Below are positions 16,718-25,414 of a stretch of DNA of 64,000 nucleotides, piece by piece. Each line of letters starts with the position of its first letter. Position 1 is the stretch's first letter. The stretch is from Chitinophaga solisilvae. Its GTDB lineage: Bacteria; Bacteroidota; Bacteroidia; Chitinophagales; Chitinophagaceae. Both the position numbers and the translations under genes were made by a program. Where the stretch lies: positions 26,021 to 90,020 of the forward strand of contig NZ_JAABOK010000024.1 of assembly GCF_009928525.1 (NCBI RefSeq), read 5' to 3'. The notes under the pieces were generated by a model. The model was not told the DNA's origin, did no database searches, and saw only the letters and a program-made list of their open reading frames with translations.

Positions 16718-19093
16718 ATGTACGTTATAAAGAGAGATGGCAGAAAAGAAGCGGTAAAATTCGATAAAATCACCGCCCGTATTGAAAAACTGTGTTACGG
16801 TTTCAATACTGAATATGTAGACGCCATTGATGTAGCCAAAAAGGTAATACAGGGATTATATGACGGGGTAACGACTTCAGAGCTGGACAACCTGGCCGCT
16901 GAAACCGCAGCCTCCCTTACCACCAAACATCCTGATTACGCCCTGCTGGCCTCCCGCATAGCTGTAAGCAACCTGCATAAAAATACAGAGAAGTCGTTCT
17001 CCAAAACGATGCGTAAACTGTATAACTACATTGATCCCAAAACCGGTAAGAACGCAGCATTGCTGTCTGACGAAGTATGGGACATCATTGAGAAAAATGC
17101 AGACATCCTGGATTCCAACATCATCTACGACCGCGACTTTGCATTCGACTACTTCGGCTTCAAAACCCTGGAGCGCTCCTATCTGCTGAAAACAGACGGC
17201 AGAGTGGTAGAACGTCCGCAACACATGTTCATGCGCGTGTCTGTAGGTATCCACAAGGAAGATATCGAATCTGCCATCAAAACGTATAACCTGATGAGCG
17301 AGCGCTGGTTCACACACGCCACGCCTACCCTCTTCAACGCAGGCACACCGAAACCGCAGATGTCTTCCTGCTTCCTCCTCACCATGCAGGACGACAGCAT
17401 TGAAGGTATCTACGATACCCTGAAACAAACCGCGAAAATTTCCCAGAGCGCAGGTGGTATTGGTCTGAGCATCCACAACATCCGCGCTACCGGCTCCTAT
17501 ATCAGCGGCACCAACGGTACCTCCAACGGTATCATCCCGATGCTGCGCGTATTCAACGACACCGCACGTTATGTAGATCAGGGCGGCGGCAAACGCAAAG
17601 GCGCTTTTGCCATCTACCTGGAACCATGGCATGCCGACATCTTTGAATTCCTGGACCTGCGCAAAAACCACGGTAAAGAAGAAATGCGCGCCCGCGACCT
17701 CTTCTACGCCCTCTGGATGCCGGATCTGTTCATGAAACGCGTGGAAGCCAACGGCAACTGGTCCCTGTTCTGCCCGCACGAAGCACCCGGACTGCACGAA
17801 TGCTGGGGAGAAGAATTTGAGCAACTGTTCGAAAAATACGAACAGGAAGGCCGCGCCCGCAAAACAGTAAAGGCACAGGACCTCTGGTTCGCCATCCTCG
17901 ACGCACAGATTGAAACCGGTACTCCTTACCTGCTGTATAAAGATTCTGCCAACCGCAAATCCAACCAGCAGAACCTCGGTACCATCAAAAGCTCCAACCT
18001 GTGCACCGAAATCATTGAATACACGGATGCAAACGAAGTAGCCGTATGTAACCTGGCTTCCCTCGCGCTGCCACGTTTCGTCAACGAAGGCCAGTTTGAT
18101 CATCAGAAATTATATGAGGTAACCTACCAGGCTACCCTGAACCTGAACAAAATCATCGACCATAACTACTACCCGGTAGAAGAAGCTGAACGCAGCAACC
18201 TGCGTCACCGCCCTATCGGACTGGGAGTACAGGGCCTCGCGGATGCGTTCATCCTGATGCGCTATCCGTTTGAAAGCGATGAAGCGAAAAAACTGAACAG
18301 CGAAATATTTGAAACCATCTACTTCGCTTCCCTCACCGCCTCCAACGACCTGGCCAAAAAAGACGGACACTACGAAACCTTCCCCGGATCACCTGCTTCA
18401 AAAGGTATCCTCCAGTTTGATATGTGGAACGTAACACCTTCCTCCCGCTGGAACTGGGATGCGCTGAAAAAAGCCGTTGTGAAGGATGGTATCCGTAACT
18501 CCCTGCTGCTGGCGCCGATGCCTACTGCATCCACCTCACAGATCCTGGGTAACAACGAGTGCTTTGAACCATATACTTCCAACATATACACCCGCCGTGT
18601 ACTGAGCGGAGAATTTGTGGTAGTTAACAAACATCTCCTGAAAGACCTGGTAGACCTGGGCCTGTGGGATAATGAGATGAAAACAAAAATCATCGCTTCC
18701 AACGGCTCCATCCAGCATATTGCAGAAATACCTGCCAATATCAAGGAACTCTATAAAACAGTATGGGAAATCAAACAGCGTAATCTCATCGACATGGCGG
18801 CAGACCGCGGCGCGTTCATCTGCCAGTCACAGTCACTGAACCTGTTCGTGGATACCCCTACTACTGCCAAACTCACCTCCATGCACTTCTACGCCTGGAA
18901 GAAAGGTCTGAAAACAGGTATGTACTACCTGCGTACACAGGCCGCTGCACAGGCAGTACAGTTCACCGTGGAAAAACAGGGCGGACAACAGATCCAGCCT
19001 GTAGTTGCAGCCGGCGGCGACGTATCTATCGACGATATTCCCGTAGGAGCTGTTTGCACCATGGAAGAAGGTTGCGTAACCTGCAGCGCTTAA
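16718..19093 (+). CDS. nrdA: ribonucleoside-diphosphate reductase large subunit (class Ia)
   Basis: 791 aa. An ATP-cone allosteric domain covers residues 1-90 (MYVIKRDGRKEAVKFDKITA). The active-site residues are C218 (MSSCFLL), N427, C429 and E431 (SSNLCTEI), and C444 (VAVCNLASLA). The C-terminal redox cysteines C786 and C789 lie in EEGCVTCSA. The ATP cone indicates dATP feedback control. With NrdB it forms the class Ia enzyme for aerobic dNTP synthesis. A strong terminator follows at 19122. Confidence 0.97.
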   Translation: MYVIKRDGRKEAVKFDKITARIEKLCYGFNTEYVDAIDVAKKVIQGLYDGVTTSELDNLAAETAASLTTKHPDYALLASRIAVSNLHKNTEKSFSKTMRKLYNYIDPKTGKNAALLSDEVWDIIEKNADILDSNIIYDRDFAFDYFGFKTLERSYLLKTDGRVVERPQHMFMRVSVGIHKEDIESAIKTYNLMSERWFTHATPTLFNAGTPKPQMSSCFLLTMQDDSIEGIYDTLKQTAKISQSAGGIGLSIHNIRATGSYISGTNGTSNGIIPMLRVFNDTARYVDQGGGKRKGAFAIYLEPWHADIFEFLDLRKNHGKEEMRARDLFYALWMPDLFMKRVEANGNWSLFCPHEAPGLHECWGEEFEQLFEKYEQEGRARKTVKAQDLWFAILDAQIETGTPYLLYKDSANRKSNQQNLGTIKSSNLCTEIIEYTDANEVAVCNLASLALPRFVNEGQFDHQKLYEVTYQATLNLNKIIDHNYYPVEEAERSNLRHRPIGLGVQGLADAFILMRYPFESDEAKKLNSEIFETIYFASLTASNDLAKKDGHYETFPGSPASKGILQFDMWNVTPSSRWNWDALKKAVVKDGIRNSLLLAPMPTASTSQILGNNECFEPYTSNIYTRRVLSGEFVVVNKHLLKDLVDLGLWDNEMKTKIIASNGSIQHIAEIPANIKELYKTVWEIKQRNLIDMAADRGAFICQSQSLNLFVDTPTTAKLTSMHFYAWKKGLKTGMYYLRTQAAAQAVQFTVEKQGGQQIQPVVAAGGDVSIDDIPVGAVCTMEEGCVTCSA

Positions 19094-19121
19094 TTTAAAA
19101 CTGGGTTAATTAAGTATAATG

Positions 19122-19154
19122 AATCCCCGGCTTTTTTCAAGCCGGGGATTTTTT
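19122..19154 (+). terminator. rho-independent terminator of nrdBA
   Basis: Stem AATCCCCGGCTT / AAGCCGGGGATT with a short T-rich loop, followed by a run of T. It starts 28 nt after the nrdA stop. Confidence 0.9.
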
Positions 19155-19389
19155 GTGCGCAGGCACTGACAAGATCAGTAAATGATCAGGAAAAGTTGCC
19201 CGGGCTATTGTCACCGGTAACAGCTGTCAGATATAAATTGCTGCCCTCTTTAAAAGCAATACCGCCAAACAGCCCCCGGAAGCGGGAAAGACGGATATGC
19301 GGTGCTACCACCGTATAAAAACCGCAACGGCGCCTGTTATTCCAGGTCTGCATATTTTTTCCCTGCACGATAAATTACGTCCAATATCC

Positions 19390-19397
19390 TACCTTCG
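19390..19397 (+). promoter_or_regulatory. possible -7 box TACCTTCG
   Basis: TACCTTCG resembles the Bacteroidota -7 box TAnnTTTG and lies about 84 nt before the ATG of the gene at 19481. No clear -33 TTTG is seen. The rest of the 19155-19480 gap shows nothing else. Confidence 0.25.
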
Positions 19398-19480
19398 TTG
19401 TATTATCTGTCAGCATATTTATTTATTCCTTTAACGCACGTGGTTGCCGGATTGATCCAGAACTGTAACCCTGTACCATT

Positions 19481-20938
19481 ATGAAATTAATACACATACT
19501 CATTACCCTTCTGTTCTTCTTTTCCGGGGCATACAGCCAGCAAATACAGGAGAAGAAAGACAGCATCACGCACCAGGTACAACAGGTGCCGGAGAAATTC
19601 ATCTCACAGGCAAAAGCCAAATCAGACAAACTGAATAAGCAGGTTACCAACCGCACGGATAAAGCGCTGAAGCGCTTCCTGAAAGAAGAAAAAGCCATGC
19701 AACGCAAGCTGGCCAGGATAGATTCGGTGGCTGCCAAAAATATATTCACCCGCTCCATTGATTCACTGGGCAACCTGCAATCAAAGCTGCGTTCCAAACT
19801 GGGCAGCAAGGTTCCCGGCGCCCTGAACCAGTCTGGCGGCGCTTACCTGGACAGCCTGCAAAATTCACTGGCCTTCCTCAAAGGTTCCAAAGACCTGCTG
19901 AAACAATCCAAAGGCATTACGGATAAACTGGGAGGCGCTACCAAATCCATCGACCAGCTGAAAGACAAGCTGGCACAGGCCGAAGCTGTCAAAGCCTTTA
20001 TCCGGGAGAGAAAACAGCAACTGAAGGAACAACTGGGCCAGTATACCGGCTTTACCAAAGACCTTCAGAAGATGAATAAGGAAGCCTACTATTACGCACA
20101 GCAGGTAAAGGAATACAAGGAAATTTTCAAGGACCGGAAAAAGGCGGAGCAGAAAGCGATGGAGGTCATCAAAAAGATGCCTGCCTTCAACGACTTCATG
20201 GCCAAACATTCGCAGCTGGCCAGTCTGTTTAACCTGCAGAGCGGGGCTGCCTCCGCACAAAGCCTGGAGGGCCTGCAAACGCGCGCACAGGTAGAACAGC
20301 TTATCCAGCAGCGCATCGGCAGCGGCCCTAATGCAGGCGCCGCGGTGAGTCAGCAGATGGCCGAAGCCCGCAGCCGTTTTGATGAACTGAAAAGCAAATT
20401 CCCGGATCTGGACAATGCCGCGGATATGCCCAATTTCAAGCCGAATGAAATGAAGACCAAAAGTTTTCTGCAGCGCCTCGAATTTGGCAGCAACATACAA
20501 TTCCAGCGCAGCAACCAGTTCTTCCCCAGCACCGGCGACCTTGCCGGTCAGGTAGCCTATAAATTCCACAAGAATGGCAGCATCGGGCTGGGCGGCTCCT
20601 TTAAGCTGGGCATGGGCACCGGCTTCAACAATATCCGTTTCAGCACACAGGGTATGGGCATCCGTTCGTTTATCGACTGGAAGCTGAAAGGCACCTTCTA
20701 CCTGAACGGCGGCTATGAACAGAATTTCCAGCCCAACTACACCGTTCCCGAAAATGCGCCGGCCACCACCACCGAAGGCTGGCAGAAATGGACCCCCAGC
20801 GGTCTTATCGGCCTCAGTAAAAAATATAAAATCAACAATAAGCTGAAAGGCAACATGATGGTTTTATTCGACTTCCTCTATAATCAGCATGTGCCGAGAA
20901 CGGATCCGATTAAAGTGAGAATGGGATATAATTTTTGA
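19481..20938 (+). CDS. secreted coiled-coil / outer-membrane beta-barrel protein, family unknown
   Basis: 485 aa. Signal peptide MKLIHILITLLFFFSGAYSQ, cleaved before QIQE. Residues about 25-310 are highly charged Lys/Gln/Glu-rich helices, probably a long coiled coil (KDLLKQSKGITDKLGG, IRERKQQLKEQLG). The last about 160 residues are alternating strands typical of an outer-membrane barrel (GNIQFQRSNQFFP, GSIGLGGSFKLGMG, FYLNGGYEQNF), ending in YNF, with a terminal aromatic as used by BAM. This helical N-part plus barrel C-part is similar in layout to the first protein of the RHS operon (47143-49593), though I see no close sequence match. Possible role in the periplasm-outer membrane interface. 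A large palindrome begins 2 nt past the stop. Confidence 0.75.
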   Translation: MKLIHILITLLFFFSGAYSQQIQEKKDSITHQVQQVPEKFISQAKAKSDKLNKQVTNRTDKALKRFLKEEKAMQRKLARIDSVAAKNIFTRSIDSLGNLQSKLRSKLGSKVPGALNQSGGAYLDSLQNSLAFLKGSKDLLKQSKGITDKLGGATKSIDQLKDKLAQAEAVKAFIRERKQQLKEQLGQYTGFTKDLQKMNKEAYYYAQQVKEYKEIFKDRKKAEQKAMEVIKKMPAFNDFMAKHSQLASLFNLQSGAASAQSLEGLQTRAQVEQLIQQRIGSGPNAGAAVSQQMAEARSRFDELKSKFPDLDNAADMPNFKPNEMKTKSFLQRLEFGSNIQFQRSNQFFPSTGDLAGQVAYKFHKNGSIGLGGSFKLGMGTGFNNIRFSTQGMGIRSFIDWKLKGTFYLNGGYEQNFQPNYTVPENAPATTTEGWQKWTPSGLIGLSKKYKINNKLKGNMMVLFDFLYNQHVPRTDPIKVRMGYNF

Positions 20939-20940
20939 TG

Positions 20941-21084
20941 AATTACGAATTACGAATTGCGAATTACGAATGCAGGCGCGAAGAACTAACCGAAGATTAA
21001 AGTGGATACTTCTGGTTATCACCTTTAATCTTCGGTTAGCTCTTCGCGCCTGCATTCGCAATTCGTAATTCGTAATTCGTAATT
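20941..21084. repeat. palindromic ATTACGA-arm element, copy 2
   Basis: Arms of about 62 bp (20941-21002 and 21023-21084) around a 20-nt loop. The outer arms are ATTACGA/ATTGCGA heptamers, followed by ATGCAGGCGCGAAGA and a variable inner stem ending GATTAAAG. There are about three mismatches. The element starts two bases after the stop codon of the 19481 gene. Confidence 0.95.
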
Positions 21085-21212
21085 AAAATTGTTAAGGTCT
21101 TGCAAAAACTCCCCCCTCCATAGGGGTATAACAATATTATCTGCGTCATAGTAAGAGAATAGCAGCCAGCCTCAGGGGCTGGTCCTTATCTGTACCACAA
21201 ATAGTAAATGCC

Positions 21213-21617
21213 ATGCGAAACAGCTGTTTTATTACTTTTCTTTTGCTGATGACTGCAATAATGCCTGTAGTAGCGCAGGAACGCGTTCCGGATCAGAATC
21301 CCCGCTATATGGAGAGCTATCTGCATTATGCGCCGCTTGCCGATTCGCTGAATGCCTTTCATGCCACTACCCTGCAGCAGACATATAAGGCCTATAACTA
21401 TTTTGAAGCCAAAGCCGAAAGAAAAGCGCAGCGCAGGGAATGGCGGCAGCAGCGCAGGCTGCAGAACATCCGCTACAGCCCGTCCTGGCAGTATACTTCA
21501 CCCTGGGGATATGATGATTATTACTACTATCGTCCCTATCGCCGTACCGCCTCTATGTTTACCAGCTACTTGACGGCCACGGCACTGGCATTTGGTATTT
21601 ATAGCCTTTGGCGTTAG
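21213..21617 (+). CDS. small secreted protein of unknown function
   Basis: 134 aa with signal peptide MRNSCFITFLLLMTAIMPVVAQ. The mature part carries a basic Arg/Gln-rich helix (KAERKAQRREWRQQRR), then a Tyr-rich loop (YDDYYYYRPYRR) and a final hydrophobic stretch (SYLTATALAFGIYSLW) that could be a membrane anchor or an outer-membrane-seeking helix. No family recognised. It is the first gene before the LpoB-like and COG3014-like lipoproteins (gaps 32 and 20 nt), so it is probably part of that envelope operon. Confidence 0.65.
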   Translation: MRNSCFITFLLLMTAIMPVVAQERVPDQNPRYMESYLHYAPLADSLNAFHATTLQQTYKAYNYFEAKAERKAQRREWRQQRRLQNIRYSPSWQYTSPWGYDDYYYYRPYRRTASMFTSYLTATALAFGIYSLWR

Positions 21618-21649
21618 TATTCCAGCAATCAATCTAAAAATTCATATTC

Positions 21650-22246
21650 ATGTTTAATGTAACACAGGGCGCTGTGATCAGCGCACTATGCGGCTGCCTT
21701 TTCCTGGCGGCATGCGCTCCGCGTCAGGTAACCAGAGTAAGCGAAAACGAGCAGATAGATGTCAGCGGCCGCTGGAACAACACCGACTCCCGGCTCGTAG
21801 CAGAAGCTATGACCACCAACATTCTGTCAGAAAACTGGTTATCCGATTTCCTGCAGCAGCACAAAGGCGCCAAACCGGTTGTTATCGTAGGACTTGTCAG
21901 CAACAAAAGTCATGAACACATAGATGCAGAAACCTTTGTGAAAGATGTGGAACGCTCTTTTGTTACCACCCAGAAGGTAAAGCTGGTACAGGCGGGCAGC
22001 AAGCGCGAAGAGCTGCGCGGAGAAAGGGCAGACCAGCAGAAGAATGCCAGCGTATCTACCATGAAGAAATGGGGACTGGAAATAGGCGCAGACTATATCC
22101 TACAGGGTTCCATCAACTCCATCGTGGATTCACATAAAAAGAAGAACGTTACCTATTACCAGGTAGACCTTGAACTGACCGACATACAGAGCAACGAAGT
22201 AGTATGGATTGGCAACAAGAAAATAGCCAAGTACATCCGCAATTAA
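21650..22246 (+). CDS. lpoB: LpoB-like penicillin-binding-protein activator lipoprotein
   Basis: 198 aa. Lipobox in LFLAACAPRQ with Cys at about residue 24. The body matches the LpoB/YcfM family (PF13036): 'DVSGRWNNTDSRLVAEAMTTNIL', 'KPVVIVGLVSNKSHEHID', 'VQAGSKREELRGERADQQ', 'GLEIGADYILQGSINSI' and 'VDLELTDIQSNEVVWIGNKKIAK'. In gamma-proteobacteria LpoB is an outer-membrane lipoprotein that activates PBP1b; in Bacteroidota the partner is not established, so the symbol denotes the family only. It is followed by a COG3014-like gene, the usual neighbour of this family. Confidence 0.85.
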   Translation: MFNVTQGAVISALCGCLFLAACAPRQVTRVSENEQIDVSGRWNNTDSRLVAEAMTTNILSENWLSDFLQQHKGAKPVVIVGLVSNKSHEHIDAETFVKDVERSFVTTQKVKLVQAGSKREELRGERADQQKNASVSTMKKWGLEIGADYILQGSINSIVDSHKKKNVTYYQVDLELTDIQSNEVVWIGNKKIAKYIRN

Positions 22247-22266
22247 AGCATTGAACAGACGAGACT

Positions 22267-23664
22267 ATGCGCCATTCATCAGGAGGTAAATGGACGTTGC
22301 TGTTACTGGCAATGTCCATGTCCTGCCAGACCTATAACAACAAGATAAGCAGCTATTACAATCACCTTTCCACAGGAGAATTTGACGCCGCCGGCAAGGA
22401 GCTGGACAATAACAGGTTTCTCCGGCTTAAACGCAACAGGTTACTTTATCAGATGGAGAAAGGGAAGGTGGCCTTTCTCCGCGGCGACTATCAGCAGAGC
22501 AATAATTGTCTGAATGCTGCCGACTCTCTGCTGGAGAGTCATTTCAATGCCGTCCTGGATCAGGGTATCGGGCTGCTGCTCAATCCGGCTATGCAGCAGT
22601 ACCGTGGTGAAGATTTCGAAAAGCTGCTCATCCATTACTATAAATCGCTCAACTATCTGCAGCTGCGTCAGCATGAAGATGCAGTTGTAGAAGCACGCCG
22701 TATTACGCTGAAAAATGATGCGCTGAACGACAGGAAGAATAATAACGACCGGAAGTATGCCAACGACGCATTTGCGCTGATGCTGCAGGGTATGATCTAT
22801 GAGAGCGTGAACAACATCAATGATGCATTCATCTCCTATCGCAATGCAGCAGACATTTTCCTGAAAACGACTGACACCGCCTACTACGGAGTGAAGATGC
22901 CTGCGCAGCTGCAGCAGGATCTGCTGCACATGGCTTATCTGAATGGTTTTGGCACGGAGCTGTCCTACTACGAAAAACAGTTCAACACCACCTATACACC
23001 GCCTAAAAAAGAAGAGGGCGGCGATCTCATTCTCTTCTGGGAAAACGGGCTGGCGCCGGTGAAAACGGAAAATAATTTCTTCTTTACCCTCACCAAAAAC
23101 GGGTTGGGCAGCGTAGGATTTACCAACGAAGAAACCAATCTGTTCATTCCGTTTGACTTCCGGCTGTTTCCCAAAGAAAATGCAGGCAAACTGGGGTATA
23201 TGGAAACGTTCCGCGTAGCCTTTCCGAAATATATGGAGCAGCCGCTGTATTACACGAATGCCAGCATATCTGCCAACGCTGCGCCGGCTGTGCCTTTAGA
23301 AAAAATAGAAGATGTGAACCAGCTGGCTTTCCGCACGCTGCAGGAGCGGTTTATTAAAGAGATGTCGCTTGCCCTGACCCGGCTGGCCATTAAAAAGCTG
23401 GCAGAGCATCAGTTGAAAAAAGAAAATGAAACGGCAGCACAGGTGTTTGACGGGTTGGCATTTCTTACAGAAAAAGCGGACACCCGCAACTGGCAAAGTC
23501 TTCCTCATGCCATTTATTATGTGCGCATACCATTGAAGAAAGGCCGCAATGATATATCGCTGCAGCTTAGTAACGTGCACGGCCAGACGAATACGGTGAA
23601 ACTACAGGTAGAAGGGAATGGCATGCTGCAGGCAAGGCACTACAGCTCCTTACAGCGGGGATAA
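22267..23664 (+). CDS. COG3014-like lipoprotein
   Basis: 465 aa. Lipoprotein-type N-terminus with Cys in MSMSCQTYNN. The N-terminal half is helical and TPR-like: FLRGDYQQSNNCLNAADSLL, then YRGEDFEKLLIHYYKSLNYLQL and EDAVVEARRITLKNDALND, which is the signature of COG3014. The C-terminal half is beta-rich. COG3014 proteins are uncharacterised but commonly sit beside LpoB-family genes, as here, 20 nt downstream. Last gene of the operon; its TAA touches the convergent HxlR-regulator stop. Confidence 0.8.
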   Translation: MRHSSGGKWTLLLLAMSMSCQTYNNKISSYYNHLSTGEFDAAGKELDNNRFLRLKRNRLLYQMEKGKVAFLRGDYQQSNNCLNAADSLLESHFNAVLDQGIGLLLNPAMQQYRGEDFEKLLIHYYKSLNYLQLRQHEDAVVEARRITLKNDALNDRKNNNDRKYANDAFALMLQGMIYESVNNINDAFISYRNAADIFLKTTDTAYYGVKMPAQLQQDLLHMAYLNGFGTELSYYEKQFNTTYTPPKKEEGGDLILFWENGLAPVKTENNFFFTLTKNGLGSVGFTNEETNLFIPFDFRLFPKENAGKLGYMETFRVAFPKYMEQPLYYTNASISANAAPAVPLEKIEDVNQLAFRTLQERFIKEMSLALTRLAIKKLAEHQLKKENETAAQVFDGLAFLTEKADTRNWQSLPHAIYYVRIPLKKGRNDISLQLSNVHGQTNTVKLQVEGNGMLQARHYSSLQRG

Positions 23665-24036
23665 TCAGGGGAGGGCGGGCACCACCTGCCACTTCTTTCC
23701 CCAGTCCTGCAACCGGAGGATAAGTTCCAGCAGCTCACGGCCTTTCTCCGTAATGCTGTACTGTATCTGCAGGCGGCCGGAATCAGGGAGCGTTGTTTTA
23801 ACAATCAGGTCTTCCCGGCTTAACTCTGCGATGCGCCGGCTCAGCACCTGGTCTGACAAAGTGGGGAAATACCTGCTGATCTTCCCGAACTGATCCACGC
23901 CATCAGCAATGCAATAGAGTATCTGCATCTTCCATCGCAGCCCGATACTGTTCAGCACTACATTCACATCACAGCATATCGCCAGCTTCCTGAAGTTTTC
24001 CGCATTGGTAGAATTTTCCTTTAACAGACTAGCCAT
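23665..24036 (-). CDS. HxlR-family transcriptional regulator
   Basis: 123 aa. Winged helix of the HxlR/MarR-like type: DVNVVLNSIGLRWKMQILYCI, FGKISRYFPTLSDQVLSRRIAELS (recognition helix) and the wing 'PPDSGRLQIQYSITEKGRELL' (here LPDSGRLQIQYSITEKG). The first part carries two Cys (CCDVN), a possible redox switch of the kind known in some HxlR proteins. It lies upstream in the divergent arrangement with the alpha/beta hydrolase at 24539, with a small membrane protein in between on the same strand, so that hydrolase is a plausible target. Confidence 0.9.
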   Translation of the reverse strand: MASLLKENSTNAENFRKLAICCDVNVVLNSIGLRWKMQILYCIADGVDQFGKISRYFPTLSDQVLSRRIAELSREDLIVKTTLPDSGRLQIQYSITEKGRELLELILRLQDWGKKWQVVPALP

Positions 24037-24081
24037 CTTTTTACATTTTTCATTCAGGTAAAAATAGGCAACCAGACTGTC

Positions 24082-24432
24082 TTATTTCTTCGCCCGGCGG
24101 CTACCTGCCAGTAACCCGGTAGCCAGCGAAATCATAGCCGCCACACTTAACCCCAATCCGAAATAAAAGGTAGCCTGATCCCGGTTAAACATCGTCAGCA
24201 ATAACAGCATAGCTGCCACTACGGGCGCCAGCAGTATGATATAGCCTTTGGCTTTGAGGGCACGGTCAAATAACATTATCAATCCCCATATCACCAGGCT
24301 GAAATAAACCGCCCCTGAAAATAGTAAAAACATCAGCCGTTCACTTTTCGCCGGCGCCCATAAGTGGAAACACAGATAACACCAGATAGCAGCCAGCAGC
24401 AGATACATTAAAAAGACACGCGAATACTTCAT
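24082..24432 (-). CDS. small integral membrane protein, unknown
   Basis: 116 aa from ATG at 24432; an upstream extension to 24471 is less likely because it adds a hydrophilic-poor stretch with no membrane role. Four hydrophobic segments (VFLMYLLLAAIWCYLCFHLW, FLLFSGAVYFSLVIWGLIMLF, IILLAPVVAAMLLLLTMF, FGLGLSVAAMISLATGLLAG), ending SRRAKK. No family recognised. Upstream of the HxlR gene on the same strand (45 nt gap), divergent from the hydrolase. Confidence 0.65.
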   Translation of the reverse strand: MKYSRVFLMYLLLAAIWCYLCFHLWAPAKSERLMFLLFSGAVYFSLVIWGLIMLFDRALKAKGYIILLAPVVAAMLLLLTMFNRDQATFYFGLGLSVAAMISLATGLLAGSRRAKK

Positions 24433-24538
24433 ACAAACTATTATTTCGATTAAGACAGCTTCCAATATCATTACTCACTTTCGGGTGGGTTATTGCTCAC
24501 GTTTTCTTCTCCCGATAATTTTACAAAAAATATGACAT

Positions 24539-25324
24539 ATGAAAACAACACATCTGCAAAGATACCTGATAATGGCATTGCTCCTTATCTTTCCGTTCCG
24601 CACGCTGCTGGCGCAAAACAGTAAACCCGTCTATGTATTGGTGCATGGCGCCTGGCACGGCGGATGGTGCTGGCAGGAAGTAAGCCGAAAACTCCGCGCA
24701 CAGGGATACGAAGTGTATACCCCCAGTATGAGCGGCATGAGCGAGTATAAGCATACGCGTACGCCGCAAACCAACCTCAGTACACATATCACTGACATTA
24801 TCAGTCTGCTTATCCAGGAAGACCTGCATCACGTAGTGCTGGTGGGGCATAGCTATGCCGGCGCTGTCATTACCGGAGTAGCAGACAGTATCCCGGAGCG
24901 CCTGGAGAAGCTGATATACCTGGATGCCCTGCTGCCACGCAACGGGCAGAACCTCATTTCCCTGCAGGAACCTGCACAACAGCGGCGGCTTAATGACTTA
25001 ATAAAGCAGGGTAAAACTACCGTTCCGATTATGACTGCAGACCTGTTTGGGGTAACAGATCCCGCCAGGCTCAAATGGACAAATGAACGGCTTACGCTGC
25101 AACCTATCCGGACGTTTGCAGAGCCACTGCGGCTGAAGCATGTATACGGGAATAATATCCCGCTGGTATACATTGGCTGTACACAGCCACAGCTGCCGGT
25201 TATGCAGCAGTTTATTGATGCGGTAAAAAAAGACAGCGCATGGAAATATTACGGGCTGAAAACGGGTCATGATGCCATGATTACGGCTCCGGAGGAGTTA
25301 ACGAAGCTATTGGTGGAGTTATAG
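24539..25324 (+). CDS. secreted alpha/beta hydrolase
   Basis: 261 aa. Signal-like N-terminus YLIMALLLIFPFRTLLAQ. The body is an alpha/beta hydrolase of the salicylate-esterase-like type: oxyanion motif VLVHGAWHGGWCW, nucleophile elbow VLVGHSYAGA (Ser at about residue 104) and a C-terminal catalytic His in KTGHDAMIT. The middle domain is reduced. It probably hydrolyses a small ester or amide in the periplasm; substrate unknown. It is divergent from an HxlR regulator, which commonly controls such detoxification enzymes. Confidence 0.85.
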   Translation: MKTTHLQRYLIMALLLIFPFRTLLAQNSKPVYVLVHGAWHGGWCWQEVSRKLRAQGYEVYTPSMSGMSEYKHTRTPQTNLSTHITDIISLLIQEDLHHVVLVGHSYAGAVITGVADSIPERLEKLIYLDALLPRNGQNLISLQEPAQQRRLNDLIKQGKTTVPIMTADLFGVTDPARLKWTNERLTLQPIRTFAEPLRLKHVYGNNIPLVYIGCTQPQLPVMQQFIDAVKKDSAWKYYGLKTGHDAMITAPEELTKLLVEL

Positions 25325-25327
25325 GAG

Positions 25328-25373
25328 TTATCATCTGCAGCCCCGGGTAGCTGCCTGGGGCTGCAGATGATAA
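25328..25373. terminator. strong 17-bp hairpin after the hydrolase gene
   Basis: Perfect arms TTATCATCTGCAGCCCC (25328-25344) and GGGGCTGCAGATGATAA (25357-25373), 12-nt loop. The flank GATAAAATAATTT resembles the ATRATAAAAT module of the palindromes at 3381 and 55167. It has no clear T-run; it sits between convergent genes and could terminate both or be another family member. Confidence 0.65.
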
Positions 25374-25414
25374 AATAATTTAAAGCGCCGGTATTTTGCT
25401 GTAAGCGCTGCTGC

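Noticed and set aside
16877..18103. 408-codon antisense frame inside nrdA
   Set aside because: Shadow of a highly conserved gene with biased codons; no protein features.
19186..19368. 60-codon minus-strand frame after nrdA
   Set aside because: No domain, no signal, and no promoter or conserved neighbour; judged chance.
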